Shown here in pieces: positions 44,388 to 56,449 of a stretch of 64,000 nt of DNA. The stretch's first letter is position 1. Each line of letters opens with the position of its first letter. The position numbers and the translations under genes are program-made. Below the pieces are notes generated by a model. It was not told the DNA's origin, ran no database searches, and worked only from the letters and a program-made list of their open reading frames with translations. This DNA comes from Trachythela sp. YZ-2020. Lineage: Eukaryota > Cnidaria > Anthozoa > Malacalcyonacea > Clavulariidae. The stretch covers positions 1,488,001 to 1,552,000 of the forward strand of contig JADLSH010000256.1 in the NCBI GenBank assembly GCA_016169945.1, in the 5' to 3' direction.

Positions 44388-45621
44388 TGTAAATACCAAA
44401 CTATATTATCATTAGAAATATACAATATGAATCTTAAACTATAATTTTTACCATAAATTGTAAATATTTTATTGAAGAAACAAATAAATGAAACTCAAAA
44501 CATCCATAATGAAAGAGAGACATGCAAAGTTGGGGGCACTTTGGTGGTTAGCTGACTGAATACAGAGATCAAAATCTCCCAACATTTCCCAACATTATAA
44601 GAAAAGCAAAATTATGCTGTGGTTTATCTGTCTTGCACCTTAGCTCTGAAACAAGAAGGGTGTATTGGTGAACAAATGCATATACTGCAGCATTAGCAAG
44701 CTAGGATACTTGGTTAGCTATTGACTTTTAATACTAGTTAGCTAACCAGTATTAGCCATAAATAATTGGGTTGACCAGAGTATCTGCTCAGGTTCCTGGT
44801 AATCCATTAGTCTCAATGTTCCATACTTTGTTATTTCACTCGGTCTGAACCCAGATAATTTTTCTTGTCAAGGGGAAATTTTTGGACAATAATGATTACT
44901 GGTTAGTGAAGTTTTGTTTGGTTTACTTGTAGAATATATCTAGGTTGGAGGCCCACATGGTACTGATGATAGAACCTACCATGGCAAAAAAAGCTAGATA
45001 TTCACACTAAACATGAGCTTGCTTTCATTCATGAGTTGCAAATTACATGTTAATAGATACTCAGTTCAAATATAAACTATGTTGTAAAATACTAAATTCC
45101 TAAATTTTAATGTTCATGCCAGTCACTGTGTTCAAGCTTGCTTTTTCTCAGGCCCATGTTAACAACATCTGAAATAGAAATGCCACAAACAATATTAGAT
45201 GAGTAGTGCTTGAACACGACAATAACTAAGGAAAACATGCTATTAAAAACTTTGTTACATCTTGTTACATCTTGACCTTCAGACCTTCAATTAAACAACA
45301 GATTGTAAATCTAATATACAAGAGTATATACTATTTATATTATTTACAATCTGTCGATTGTACATGTAAACAAGATCAAGATGTACATTTCCTAACATCA
45401 AGATGTTGATTTCATACTTGATTATTATACGAGATATTATCTCTGCTATTATGCATCAGTCAATTCTAGCATTGCCCACGCATCCCCCCCCCCGGGCATT
45501 TGCAAACGTTCTTTGCCCAAGGGCCAGGCATTAGTACTTGCAAAATATCCCTGGGGCCAGGCATTTGTTCACCAGAAATGATTGTGGTTTCTGCAGCAGC
45601 TGCAACGAACATGTGCGCTGC
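44388..45621. other. No gene; imperfect hairpin near 45260-45400
   Basis: ACAGATTGTAAAT/ATTTACAATCTGT at about 45298-45356 with CATCTTGATC-type outer pairs forms a probable small MITE. The remainder is AT-rich without coding signal. Confidence 0.4.
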
Positions 45622-46048
45622 CAGGCCCGTACTCAGAAAATTATCCAGGGGGGGTAAGGTGGTTTCAACCGACTACCAAACGAACTTGTACCGACAACTT
45701 AAATTTTTTCTTGTCTTAAAAAAGTTTTTCATGTGTCGACGGGGGGGAGGAGGGGGGGTTGGTGGTGGGGGGGGGGGAATGGTAAAAAAAATTCCCAGAC
45801 TAGTAACGTTCTAACATTATTATTTAACTAATAAATATGTTTGTTCTTGCAAAAACATTTACTAACTAAAAAAAACTTACTCTATGCCGACTACTTGTTC
45901 TGTGCCGACTTGTTCTGTGCCGACTTGTTTTGTGCCGACTTGTTTTGTTTTGTGTCGACTCAAATCTCGCTTCTGCCGACTAAATCTCCAAATTCAATTT
46001 ATGGGGGGGTGTCACACCCCCCCAAACCCCCCCGTAGATACGGCCCTG
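45622..46048. mobile_element. MITE with TGTGCCGACTTGTTT repeats
   Basis: Ends CAGGCCCGTA and the complement of CAGGGCCGTA, G-rich subterminal runs on both sides. A 15-bp tandem repeat TGTGCCGACTTGTTT/C at about 45890-45962 lies inside. No perfect flanking duplication was found. Confidence 0.6.
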
Positions 46049-48156
46049 GCTGTTAGTGGCACTGCAGTGAAGTTCTGGTTAATAGAAAAAAGACCATTGA
46101 AAGATGGTCTTAACTTTGTTCGAGGGGATGGAGTGAAAGCACAATACAACACAGATCAGTGGAAATGACACTTATTATTATATGTACAAATACATTATTT
46201 TCTGTTGTGTTCATAAATTTAGGGCCTAAGACGGGGGCTGTCCATATGAGCTGGGCTGACTCGACAACATTGTGTTCATATTGGAGCTGGGCTAACCCGC
46301 CTGACAGATATCCCGCTTGCGGCACAAAGGTAAAATAGTGATTTTCGAGGCAAACGGTATCATTGAAATTTTTCCAGGCAAATTAAGCCAGTTTAGTGCA
46401 TTGTAAACAATTTATAGCCTGGCAAGGTGAGCTAGCCCGGCTCTTGTGAACATGCTGCCAGGTCAGCCAGGCTTATATGAACTGCCCCAAAGCTTCCCTT
46501 TACATTGATTTCAGATAAATCTTAAAGTGCAGTGTGAAACTTCCTACACTGCCCAAAATTTAACATATATATTCAGCATTTGTGGGCTGATTCTCTGCTG
46601 GGTATTTTTTTCTGCATCTCACTTGATTAGACTTAAAGTTCAAGGTTTTAGTAGATGTATAATTCGAGTGGAAGAATATATACCGGTTAGGTCTAAAAAT
46701 TGTATATATTCTTCCACTTTAATTATCCATCCACTAAAACCTTGAATTTTGATTCTCTGCTAGTTGCGCTATCAGGTAAACTGAGGAGAACACAAGATTA
46801 TCTTTTGTGCTTGAATATGAATTTGAGGTTCTGCTCTCTCCCCACCTGACTCAACAGCCCAATTGTCAGAGCATTTTACAGTTCTAGGATACAGAGACAC
46901 AATTAAATTTTCCAAAGATGTACCCTTGTGAAAAAATCCCAAACAATAAACTATGCATAAATGTGAAAAAAATGTGCGTGTTCACCATTGTACTTATTTG
47001 TTATTGACTGCATGTTTTGCTCCATATTTTGCAACCTGATTTTAATAAATGTGTAGGAGAACAACATGGTTTTGTCTCACACGAGCTACATACAGGTCTT
47101 AATATTATGGCCTTGCAAATTACAGTTGCTGCAGCTGAAGGTTCTTTTCTCTTGCTGGCAACTAATATCTTCCGAATACTCCATCCTATTTTGCTCAATG
47201 CCCTCATCTTGTTTCGATTTCTTTATCGATTTGTATAGCTCATAAAGAACTTTGCTATAAGAAACACACACTAGTTTAAACTGCACACTATAAAATAAGC
47301 CCCTGTTTATATAAAACTGCATGATTGGTAGTCAGGTACAGTAAAATATAGCTTAAGCATTCACTAAGTATAAAATATTGTTAAACGTAGGTAGGAATTT
47401 ACTTGTTTAGTTGAGCCTGAAATGATGGGGGTTGCCAATAGCTCTCTCCATGGCTGATGGCTATTTTTCTCGTTATGGTTTCCTTCTTGATCGGTGGGAA
47501 ATGCTTCTAGATATAGAGTATTCCCAATAGACTTCACGCAAGAGATAGCCATACACAGTTAATTGAAACATTAGTAAGCAATAATATGCAAAATATATGC
47601 AAAACAGCTTTCGAATAAAGCGAATTTGCCATACGAAGTTTTCCTCCAAATATTATGAATTTGATACCAAAATGATCAGTGGATCCCATGCTACCCATAT
47701 CTGCTCCTGGGCGATGGGATTGAGTTTGGTTGTTTGGGCCCCTTTGCAGCAGGCCGCGTGGAACCGCGCGGGTCATTGCTTAATATGGATATATCGTATG
47801 TCGACACAAACAAAGTACATTTGCCATATATTTTCTTCGGATATTCTACTTTCTTTAAGAAGATTCAGATAGAATGACAAATAAACTATAATAATCTGTT
47901 CCTACATATGGATTTAGTCATAAACAGAAGGGAATATATCAAAATAAAGTTCAAAATTGTAGGATATTTGACGCTTTCGAAATTAAATTCCGGAGCCTGG
48001 GGACGAAAATATAATTAATAAGCAAATGTCACCGGATATTTTGCCATGTATAAGTTATAATTCAGACTTACTGATATGACTTACTCATGTTTTTTTATAA
48101 TTCGCTCATTCCACTCCTAACAAAGATTAGTGAGATGACCACCCATCACTCCCATC
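46049..48156. other. Mostly non-coding, one small hairpin MITE
   Basis: 46639-46746 is a 108-bp near-perfect foldback (TTCAAGGTTTTAGTAGATG and complement) with a stem of about 45 bp. A GC-richer stretch at 46205-46470 has scattered GCTGGGCTAAC/GTCAGCC pairs. No gene is supported in the remaining 1.4 kb. Confidence 0.45.
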
Positions 48157-48923
48157 CAGTGTTTCCACTTTCAAATGTTGAAAAATCCTTTTTTTGTCCC
48201 GATTTTCACCGAAATTTCCTTCAAAAACATTGAAATTTCCTTCAAATTTCCTTCAAAGATTGTCACGAAGTTAAACAAAAAGATGGGAAATTAGGGAAAA
48301 TACCCTATTTTTGACATATTTCGCTGGGTGTTAAATTTTATAATGTGCTTTACAAAAAGAATCACAGAAGCTTTTAAAGATAGACATCTGTCTAGAAATG
48401 CTATTACATCCTAGTCGCATAAACACAACATGGGTAATAAAACCCAGCCCGGTTGCTGGATCACCAAGATCACGACAATGCAAAAGGAGATATTAGTTAG
48501 ATGGGCCAGTTTTTTAGTTTCCACATAACCGTGGTATAAATAGAAAATGAAATTGAACAGCAAACAACAACAAGCACAGCTGATGAAGCAGATCTTGGCA
48601 AAAGAGGCCAGCACGGGTGCCGGAGTTTTCTGGCCGCGGCCAGCGGCGGCCTGTATGTAAATATGCTCATTTCTAGCCATCTATTACCACCTAACCATAT
48701 ATAAGGTGTATTGTAAGAGATTAACATTCTTTTTTAATGGCTATTTTAACTTCTTCCTTAAGTTTTTGGTGACATTTGGTATAATTTCTATTTATCCTTC
48801 AAATTTCCTTCGTTTTTCTGAAATATCCTTCAGATTTCCTTCAAAATCATATTTCCTTTAAATTTCCTTCATTTCGTCAAATTTTCCTTCAAAAAGGAAA
48901 TTTCCTTCAAAATGGAAACGCTG
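48157..48923. mobile_element. hAT-type element (767 bp)
   Basis: Ends CAGTGTTTCCACTTT and the complement of CAGCGTTTCCATTTT with 8-bp duplication CTCCCATC at 48149-48156 and 48924-48931. Subterminal zones on both sides repeat AAATTTCCTTCAAA, a likely binding repeat. Interior without transposase. Confidence 0.88.
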
Positions 48924-49004
48924 CTCCCATCACACCCATGAAACAGCCATGCGCCCGCAAAACTTGATGAACTTTGGATTTCCCATTGCTTTCCTGTTTT
49001 TTCC

Positions 49005-49075
49005 GGGTGTAAATATCCGCGCGGAATTAGTACCCTCGCACGGCGCTTCGCGCCGGCTCGGGGATTAAGCCTTCA
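49005..49075. repeat. GC-rich inverted segment paired with 52720-52790
   Basis: GGGTGTAAATATCCGCGCGG and GGTACTAATTCCGC-type sequence, with the internal hairpin CACGGCGCTTCGCGCCG, recur reversed at 52720-52790. They may be the termini of one 3.8-kb element or two repeat copies. Confidence 0.6.
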
Positions 49076-51065
49076 GGCTTTTTCATTTCCTTTAATCTAT
49101 ATGTCATGCACAGTAACAATAATCTTAATTATATTTGATCTAAAGATCAAAAAACTATACCAATTAATATATAAATAAACACATTGTGAATTTGCACACA
49201 ATATCAATTGAATTGTTATACATTTTTGGTGAACAAAATATTAAACAATATTTTGTAATTATTCCTTACACGTCTGGGAAAGGGATACCGTCACACTGTT
49301 TCTATGTTTAAAAAGGTGGTATACAGTTTGAAACAAGGGAGTTTTAAATGATCTACATGTACATATAGGAATAGCCTTGTGGAATTTGATTACTGTAATG
49401 AATGTTTGAAGCGTAATATTCGAGTAACTTTACAAACAGCTAGATTCGAATTCGGCTAAAACAATGCGATGTCGGTTATATTATAAAAGGTGCACTTCAA
49501 TAACATTTCTCACGTTGCGACAAGCTTTCACGTTGCTTAAAGGATGTGATAGTAGTTTGACGTTGTGTTGAGCATGACTACGCAGTTGAGAATACTCCTA
49601 GGACCACAAATTATTCCAAAATTTCTTTGTTTTGAAGGCGCGTTGACGAGCTGCCGCGCGTAGTCGTAGATCGTTTAAACTCCATAAAGTTCCTGGTACG
49701 ACGCATAATTTAATTTTATGCGTCGTATAACTCGATTAAATTCGACAGGTGAATTATAAAATTCGTCTCAGTCGAATTATCCACCCGATTCAAAAGAATT
49801 ATCTTCTTAATATAAAAGTACTTGTGGAGAAAAATTTAAATGTGACCAAAAAAAATATCATGCTATATTCAAGATTCGAAAAAAAATCCATGCCCATCCT
49901 TTTGGTTAAAAGAAAATGCTTGCGCTACTTGGCAGGGAAAATTTTTTTTCCTTCCGAGAGCAATTCTTCCAAACCCCCCTCAAAAATCTAATGGTCCGCC
50001 CCTAATTTCAAAAATGACTTCAAGCTCGATCCAGTCTATATCCAGATCAGTGGTGACAACGCGTCATGGAATTATAACCGGAAATTGTCCAAGAATTATA
50101 TAAAACGAAAGTATAAAGTTTAAATTGTTGCATTGTAGAATTAGGGTTTTTTGTTTAATACATAAACGTGGGTTTAACAGAATGTTCGTCTTGAGAAACG
50201 ACGATTTGTAAAGTGAGCGGTACAGTAAACAAGTAAGTCCAACAATATTGTGTATTAATTTGATTTATAGGCATGATATGTTTCACTTTATATTGACTCT
50301 TTTACCGATTTATTAACGACAACATTTGCCCGCATCATGACCATTTTAGCAATATTTTTATATCATATAATACTAATACAACCCCAAGAGACATACATAG
50401 AGTACATAAAGAAAACTATGTTAATCGTTTATTACAATTTAAAATAATTTCATTTGCGAAATAATAAAATAAATACACATGAAAGAGCATTGATGTTGGT
50501 AGATAATTTTATATATTTTCTTAATAATTTCAGGTAATTTCGTTGTACACCATACCGCCGCCTGCTATTCGAAATAAATATTGTGACAAGTTGACTGACT
50601 CTATAAAGTCTACAGTATGGCATGTTTTGAGACATGTTAATTATTAATTATTAGCAAGATTATTAAAGACAGTTCATAAGTGCAGTCCGCCTTTTATCAT
50701 GTAATGGAAAGGGAAATCCCCATCATTTAATATGGAGCATTCTGACGGAAAATTGAGGTTTGTATTGAATTGGATTTTTTATGTGGCAATTAGAGAGATA
50801 TTTGTTTGCTAGCTACATTGCATTCTTTTACATGTAAAGCCCCACCGATTTTTCACTGGACCATTTGTTAAAGTTAAGAACAACCAAATATAATCAAGAG
50901 CCCAAAAATGAGACACTGTCTAGATTATAGTATCCTCGATCGTCCAATTTTCATAATTCTTATAGACCTATTTCTATGAGCGTTGCGTGAATTACGAAGA
51001 TTGACTATTAAATACTGTATACAGCTATTTCAGTTTAAGGTTGTCACCCAGCAATAATCAACCCT
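49076..51065. other. No gene seen
   Basis: Contains the right Harbinger-type terminus (49960-50002) and a short hairpin CGACGCATAATTTA/TTTATGCGTCG near 49698-49728. The rest is AT-rich without a supported gene. Confidence 0.4.
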
Positions 51066-51610
51066 TACGAAAAATCCTATAGGATCGTATAGGAATTCCT
51101 ATAGGAAATGGGATTTCCTATAGGAATTCCTATAGGAAATGGATTTCCTATAGGAATTCCTATAGGAATTCCTATACCCGCTCCCCCCCTATGTCCGAGT
51201 TTTTCCTGATTTTCCAACCCCCCTCCCCCACTCGGCTCGGACATCCTTTGTGAATGGCCCCATAGGATCCTATAGGAATAGAATTCCTATATAGGAATTT
51301 TCTGTAGGAATTCCTATAGGAAATGGAATAGAATTCCTATATGGAATAGAATTCCATATATATGGAATAGAATTCCTTTATGGAAATAGGAAATGAATAG
51401 AATTCCTATAGGAATTTTCTATAGGAATTCCTATAGGATCCTGTAGGAATAAATTTCCTATAGGAATTCCTATAGGACTTTTCTATAGGAATTCCTATAG
51501 GAATATAATACTGTAGTATATTAATGATTGAAATAACATAGAAATATATTCCTATAGGAGCAAAATTTCCTACAGAAGTTCATTAGGTATTTCCTAGGGG
51601 GAAATGTACT
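51066..51610. repeat. Self-complementary tandem array of CCTATAGGAATT
   Basis: About 25-30 copies of TTCCTATAGGAA-type 12-mers, each itself a palindrome, interrupted at 51175-51265 by a unique GC-richer insert containing GTCCGAG/CTCGGAC. Toward 51400 the units decay to CTATATGGAATAG variants. Confidence 0.85.
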
Positions 51611-51703
51611 TCCTATATCAAAAGGGGGGGTCATCATTGGTACCAATCTGATAATAGAATAATATTTAAGAAATAGAAAATATTTTCCGTCTTTCTATAT
51701 ACA

Positions 51704-51818
51704 CTTATAGAAACACGTTTGGGAGAACGAGAAATAATCAGTGGGAAAACGAGCCCGTAGGGCGAGTTTTTCCACGTTATTTCGAGTTCTCCCAAACTCC
51801 CACAAGTGTTTCTATAAG
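51704..51818. repeat. Type 4 modular hairpin
   Basis: Arm A CTTATAGAAACAC pairs with GTGTTTCTATAAG perfectly. Arm B (51718-51737, TTTGGGAGAACGAGAAATAA) pairs with 51777-51796 with two mismatches. The loop includes GTGGGAAAA/TTTTTCCAC and CGAGCCC/GGGCGAG. Arm A repeats the element's own terminal inverted repeat. Confidence 0.85.
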
Positions 51819-52099
51819 TGTATAGAAACACAGGAAAAAATGTTTTCTATTTCTTTTATAATATAACTCAAAAGACATTTTTTAAACTCGATTAATTTAC
51901 AAATTCTCATTACGTACGCATGCTGACCTTTGCTCATCAATTTCGCTGCAAGAAAACAACTCTGTTTGAAAATTAACAGTCAAAAATGTGTAAAAGCATT
52001 AAAATTGTTTTTAAATAGTATTCAAAGTTTTATAATTCGTATTAAATTTTTTATTATTTTTTTTAATTTTGGCGGGAAAATTTCCGTGTTTCTATACAG
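51704..52099 (-). mobile_element. Hairpin-terminated element (type 4), reversed
   Basis: Inverted repeats: GTGTATAGAAACACAGGAAA at 51819 and the complement of CTGTATAGAAACACGGAAA at 52081-52099. The hairpin lies outside the left one (51704-51818), so the element is on the minus strand. AT-rich interior, no ORF. It directly abuts the type 3 copy starting at 52102. Confidence 0.6.
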
Positions 52100-52101
52100 T
52101 T

Positions 52102-52460
52102 TTAGTAGAAATTGTGAGGTGTCTATTGCTTTTCCTGCATTCTAATTGATCCAAATTGAGTCGGCTCTAAAAAGTGATAGTCACTGCCCAGTGACTATCA
52201 CTGACTTTTTTTCAAAATGGCTTCTTCGCAAGCTGCCGAATTTAAAACAAAAATCTTTTTTTGAGCCTGATTCAAAGTTTTAAATTGAAGGAGGATATAT
52301 TTTTGACATTTTTAAAGATAACAAATACACTATTTTTCTTCCATGAAAGGCAGCGTTTTCTCGCTGTTGAAATGTACATGTATAAAACTTTTTCCGTACG
52401 GCTCAACCACTCAAGTGTTTATTTTGAAAATTATTCGTTTTATCCTCATTTATATCGTTG
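52102..52460 (+). repeat. Second copy of the type 3 element, 3' truncated
   Basis: Nearly identical to 26592-26960 with small indels: TTAGTAGAAATTGTGAGG, GTGATAGTCAC palindrome, ATGGCTTCTTCGCAAGCTGC. The CCAAT box is mutated (CTAATTGATCC). Similarity ends near TTTATATCGTTG. Its own hairpin is missing. Confidence 0.8.
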
Positions 52461-52546
52461 CAAGCATGCAGTGAACATGACGTTTTGTGGACCGGCACGT
52501 GATACGGTTTTGTCCAATCGGCAAACAGGAAAATTGAACTTTGACA

Positions 52547-52681
52547 CTTATTAACCGAAAGTGAGGTCTTTACGGTAAAATATTAGACCGAGGTCTTATT
52601 GACCGAGCGATAGCGAAGTCAATACGGCAAGACCGAGGTTTAATATTTTACCGTAAAGACCGAACGTTTCAGGTTGATAAG
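52547..52681. repeat. Type 1-like modular hairpin
   Basis: Arm A CTTATTAACC pairs with GGTTGATAAG. Arm B (52565-52589) pairs over 25 bases with 52637-52661, one G-T wobble. A third arm GGTCTTATTGACC pairs with GTCAATACGGCAAGACC imperfectly. Arm A is identical to that at 18526. The following TTTATTTTATGGC resembles the type 1 terminal repeat, so this belongs to a reversed type 1 element whose body is not recognisable. Confidence 0.8.
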
Positions 52682-53610
52682 TAGTTTATTTTATGGCACA
52701 ACCATAAGTAGTAAAATAAGTAGTCCCCGAGCCGGGGCGAAGCGCCGTGCGAGGGTACTAATTCCGCTCGGATATTTACACCCGGGTATGTGAAAACATT
52801 GTGGAATGCAAAGTCGTCCGCCATTATTTTTGTCATGGACGGTTTTTTAAATTATGCGCATGCGCGAGTTAAAGCTGAGAGAAAACTGGTAACTAGCAAA
52901 TTGTGATTGGCTAAGACAACGATTTGGTTTTTATAAACAAGGGCGGATTCGTTTTGAGCCAATCAGCGCATTTGTTTACATTTGGCTCGCGACCAATCAC
53001 AATGCGCGAAATGTAAAAACATAAACAAAAGGAGCGTGAAAATATTACCGTACTCTACGGCTTCGGTGAACGTCAATATTTAATGTTTTGATCTAAAACT
53101 CACAGATTGTAATAGAATATGCATAAATCTTGAAATCTGCTGTGGGAATTTCTTAATTTCGACTTACAACACGAAATATTGACGTACGTTTGAATTACCG
53201 CAGTTTCATAACTTAACTGCTGTAACGTCTTTACTGTTCCAAATAAAACAAGAAACCACACACACACGATTTTTATTCCAAATTATTTCAAGTTATTATT
53301 ATTGGGGGAAAAGTTGTCAATCTGGCAAGAAATCTTGCAGATGTAGAGAAAAGTATACAAAGCCAGGTAAATTTAACTGTAACTTTTCTGTTATACAAGT
53401 GCTCAAAATCAAATGCTACAACTTTACAGAAGGTTTTATAATTCTTAATTTATAGCCAGCAATATTAACCCATTAACTGGCAGTACCCTACCACTGAGAA
53501 GTAAAATTGTTTGGCGTTAGACAGTAAAATACTAAAGTAGGGCGCATTGCTAGCTGATGGGTTAATGATTTTTATTTAACTCTAGTGGCAAAACAAAGTT
53601 ACTCTAAAAC
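52682..53610. other. No gene; several CCAAT boxes
   Basis: Includes the GC-rich repeat 52720-52790. Between 52905 and 52995 lie GTGATTGGC, GAGCCAATCAGC and GACCAATCACAATG, three CCAAT-type boxes within 90 bp, suggesting a promoter. No ORF follows. Confidence 0.4.
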
Positions 53611-53985
53611 TAGCCTGCGTGGCCGGCCCTCGTTGGAGGGGAAAAGAAGAACAGGGAATGAGGGCCTGCAAGAAAACCCAGCTTTCATGACTAAACGCCG
53701 TTCAATTTTTGAACGTAGAATTTGATTGGTCAACACCAAGAATTAATTGACATGTTTACGCACACAGAAATATATTACTACATTTCTTCGTCTTGATTGA
53801 CATGTTTATGCACAAGCGAAACATTTCCTTCGGTTTGGGGTTTCCCCTATAGTCCAGCTGCATTTGTATTGGTCAATTTTAATGAGCCTTTATTAGGGCG
53901 TTTAGTCATGAAAGCTGGGTTTTCTTGCAGGCCCTCATTCCCTGTTCTTCTTTTCCCTTCCAACGAGGGCTGGCCACGCAGGCTA
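53611..53985. mobile_element. 375-bp MITE with about 90-bp TIRs and 9-bp duplication
   Basis: TAGCCTGCGTGGCCGGCCCT and complement form arms almost identical over about 88 bp, flanked by CTCTAAAAC at 53602-53610 and 53986-53994. The duplication length suggests a MULE-type MITE. Confidence 0.85.
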
Positions 53986-55178
53986 CTCTAAAACAGGAAA
54001 GATATTTAACAATTGGTACAACAGTGCAATATGATTTACTACAGTAAATCTACTGTTTTTAGTATAACCTGTGTATAGCAGCCATATGAGGCAATCTCGT
54101 TCCCCGAGCCCGCGATCCTTCGGGGAAAGGAACGGATGCTCTGGGATAATCCGACTCAGAGGTACAGAAAACTGTACCTCGACCAAACTGCGCATGCGTT
54201 CGCGAAACAAAACAAATTCTACAAAATATTCCGTTGTTTCGTATATAAATCATGAAAATATATCGTTTTCGGCAGCAAATCTAAATGTTCTTCGTAGTAC
54301 GTTGCAAGAGGAGTATAAATACGACAGGGCAAAGAAAATATTGTAATCAAAACAGTCGATATATATGGAGCGGTGAAGAGTGTTTTATATCGAAGAAAAT
54401 GTTGCAATTATAAAGTATAAATTAACTATATTTTTGGGCTTTGGCACTGTCACTATGGAAAATCTTGAATTATACGGGTCCTTGTCTTTCTACCATCAAA
54501 ATTAAGCCGTTTAGCGCTCGTAAGTTCGTCCAAGCTGAAACAATGCGTGAAATTTTAGGTACTATTAAAAGTCCAGTCTATAAAAAACATGGCTGGCACG
54601 TACTATACGATTGGACTACAAGAGGAAACGCTAAAGTACTTCCAACTCGACTATTAACCTTAAACATTTTGTAGATCAAAGGAATATCAAACGAAGCTTA
54701 AAGCTATGAGCTGAAACTTGGTTACATTACATTATTATGATCCATATAGTATAGTAATAAACTTCATTTAAAATACAAACACAATTTTTGTCAAAAATTA
54801 GATCAGGTCTGCAGTTCAATTTTTTAATGGACTCTTCTTATGAACCAGATATACCCGCGGCAAAGTGAGCAAGCCTGGCTTGCCATGTAAGTTTATCATT
54901 TTCCTCATACAAGGCAAGCACAACCCGTGATCTGGGATCTTGTCACTCACGCAGGCACTCTGCGAGCCAGGCTGGCCCCATTCCAATAGGAATACCATCT
55001 TGAAAATATACAGAATAAATATATGACAGGATCTTCGTACTAGTAAGCCAGCCTGGTTGGTGAGCTCAGTCAGTCAGTCCAGCTTCATCGCACAACCTGT
55101 AAGCTTCATACTTGACATACCCCTGTTGATTTCTACCAGTGATTTATATCTACCAGTGATTTTGGGGGCATATATAAC
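53986..55178. other. No gene supported
   Basis: Contains a small GC-rich hairpin CCCGAGCC..CGATCCTTCGGGG near 54102-54125 and an open stretch at 54441-54674 (starting at a non-ATG codon) with no recognised similarity. 54880-55060 has GCCAGGCTG/CAAGCCTGGCTTGCC inverted pieces. Confidence 0.35.
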
Positions 55179-55839
55179 GGTGACCAGACATTTTGCCGAA
55201 AGACATTTGGCCGAAAGACACTTCGCCGAACGGATATTTTGCCCACGGACATTTTGCCGATCGGACATTTTGTCGAACGGACAATTTGACGAACGGACTT
55301 TTTACAGAAAAGACATTTTGCCGAACAGACCATTTGCCGAAAATAGCAATACTTTGTGAATATTTTTTCATCAAAACAACACCCACGTTGTTTCTCAAAT
55401 ACCAAAAACCACGACCAGCTGACAACTTGAAGAAATATAGGATGAAACATATTCCGAAAAATAATGCCATCTTGAAACTCAAGATATGAGTAATAACAAG
55501 AGGAAAATACTATACACTGTAATATTTCGACTTTATTTCAAAGTCATCTTCAGACAGAATGAAATTACACAGACAAGCCATAACTATATATACTAAGGTC
55601 CGATTACATCATAGGAAGAAAAGCTATTAATATGAAATATGTGATAAGGTGAGATAAATATATGACATGCAACGCAAAGTGTAAAGGAAGTCATTAGCTA
55701 AAAAGAGACAGTTCTTTGCTGGCCTTCAGCCCTGTATTTAGCTCGGGGTTTATTAAACTTAATATGTAATGCTTCCATTATTAGCATTTGGTTAGTGTTA
55801 AATGAATTGTTAGAGTAAAGAATTTTGTAATTATTAAAG

Positions 55840-56370
55840 ATGAGCTTATTTATACTGATGGACAAGATGGGAGAAAAGGAATTGTCATTAGTCTATCATA
55901 CAATGAGTGTAGGTTAGCAATGAATTGTGCGTGTTCACATTGTAGGAAATGTTGTGCGTTGGCACTGGTGTTGTGTGTAGTCGCATGTTCAGAAAGACGC
56001 TTTTGAAGGCAACGATCAGTTTTCCCTATAAACTTCACAGGTTGTTTGAGATGGCGCCGAATTTTCGAAATGCAAGATTTAACGAGATTTTCACCCCGTG
56101 TACCAAGATAAGGAATACGATTCCAAACTTTAGGTAGATCATCATCGGTCGGTTTTTGAATAGGTGTCGAAGAAGCGGTGTATTTCAGTTTGAGTTTGTT
56201 TATTAAAAAGTTCTTTAAACCATTGGGATAGCCATTCCAAGACATGAATGATTTGATGGTGCTTATTTGATTGTCGAAAAGTGTCTTGGTGAGAGAAAAA
56301 GGTTCGAGAAAAAGGTTTGTGAAATGCTTGGGTCATTAGCGGTGCATAACCATAACGAACATTTATTTGT
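55840..56370 (-). pseudogene. Penelope-like element fragment (RT end and partial GIY-YIG)
   Basis: Minus strand: HVLEWLSQWFKELFNKQ in one frame, then YPNGLKNFLINKLKLKYT, IPYLGTRGENLVKSCISKI and FIGKTDRCLQKRLSEHATTH. This is the linker and GIY-YIG endonuclease tail of Penelope retroelements, with the part before GKT (including the GIY-YIG motif itself) deleted. A CTGTCTGAAGATGACTTTGA-like stretch at about 55530-55560 (complement) resembles the region 3' of such genes. It lies inside the MULE left arm, so it was either inserted or captured. Confidence 0.7.
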
Positions 56371-56449
56371 GTAGCGGATGACTCATTTGTTTGGAATGTG
56401 TTTTTACCTATATAAAGGCAACGGCGCAAGCACATTTTATTCTAGTATC

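Noticed and set aside
46997..47872. Several 60-90 codon frames on both strands
   Set aside because: Overlap each other in opposite strands, no conserved motif, no splice or promoter signal.
54441..54674. Open stretch reading HGWHVLYDWTTRGNAK
   Set aside because: No ATG at its start, no similarity that I recognise, no splice sites or neighbours supporting a gene.
55074..55450. Cys/Lys-rich frames around 55.1-55.5 kb and 57.9-58.2 kb
   Set aside because: They translate the iterated MULE terminal repeats in several frames on both strands.
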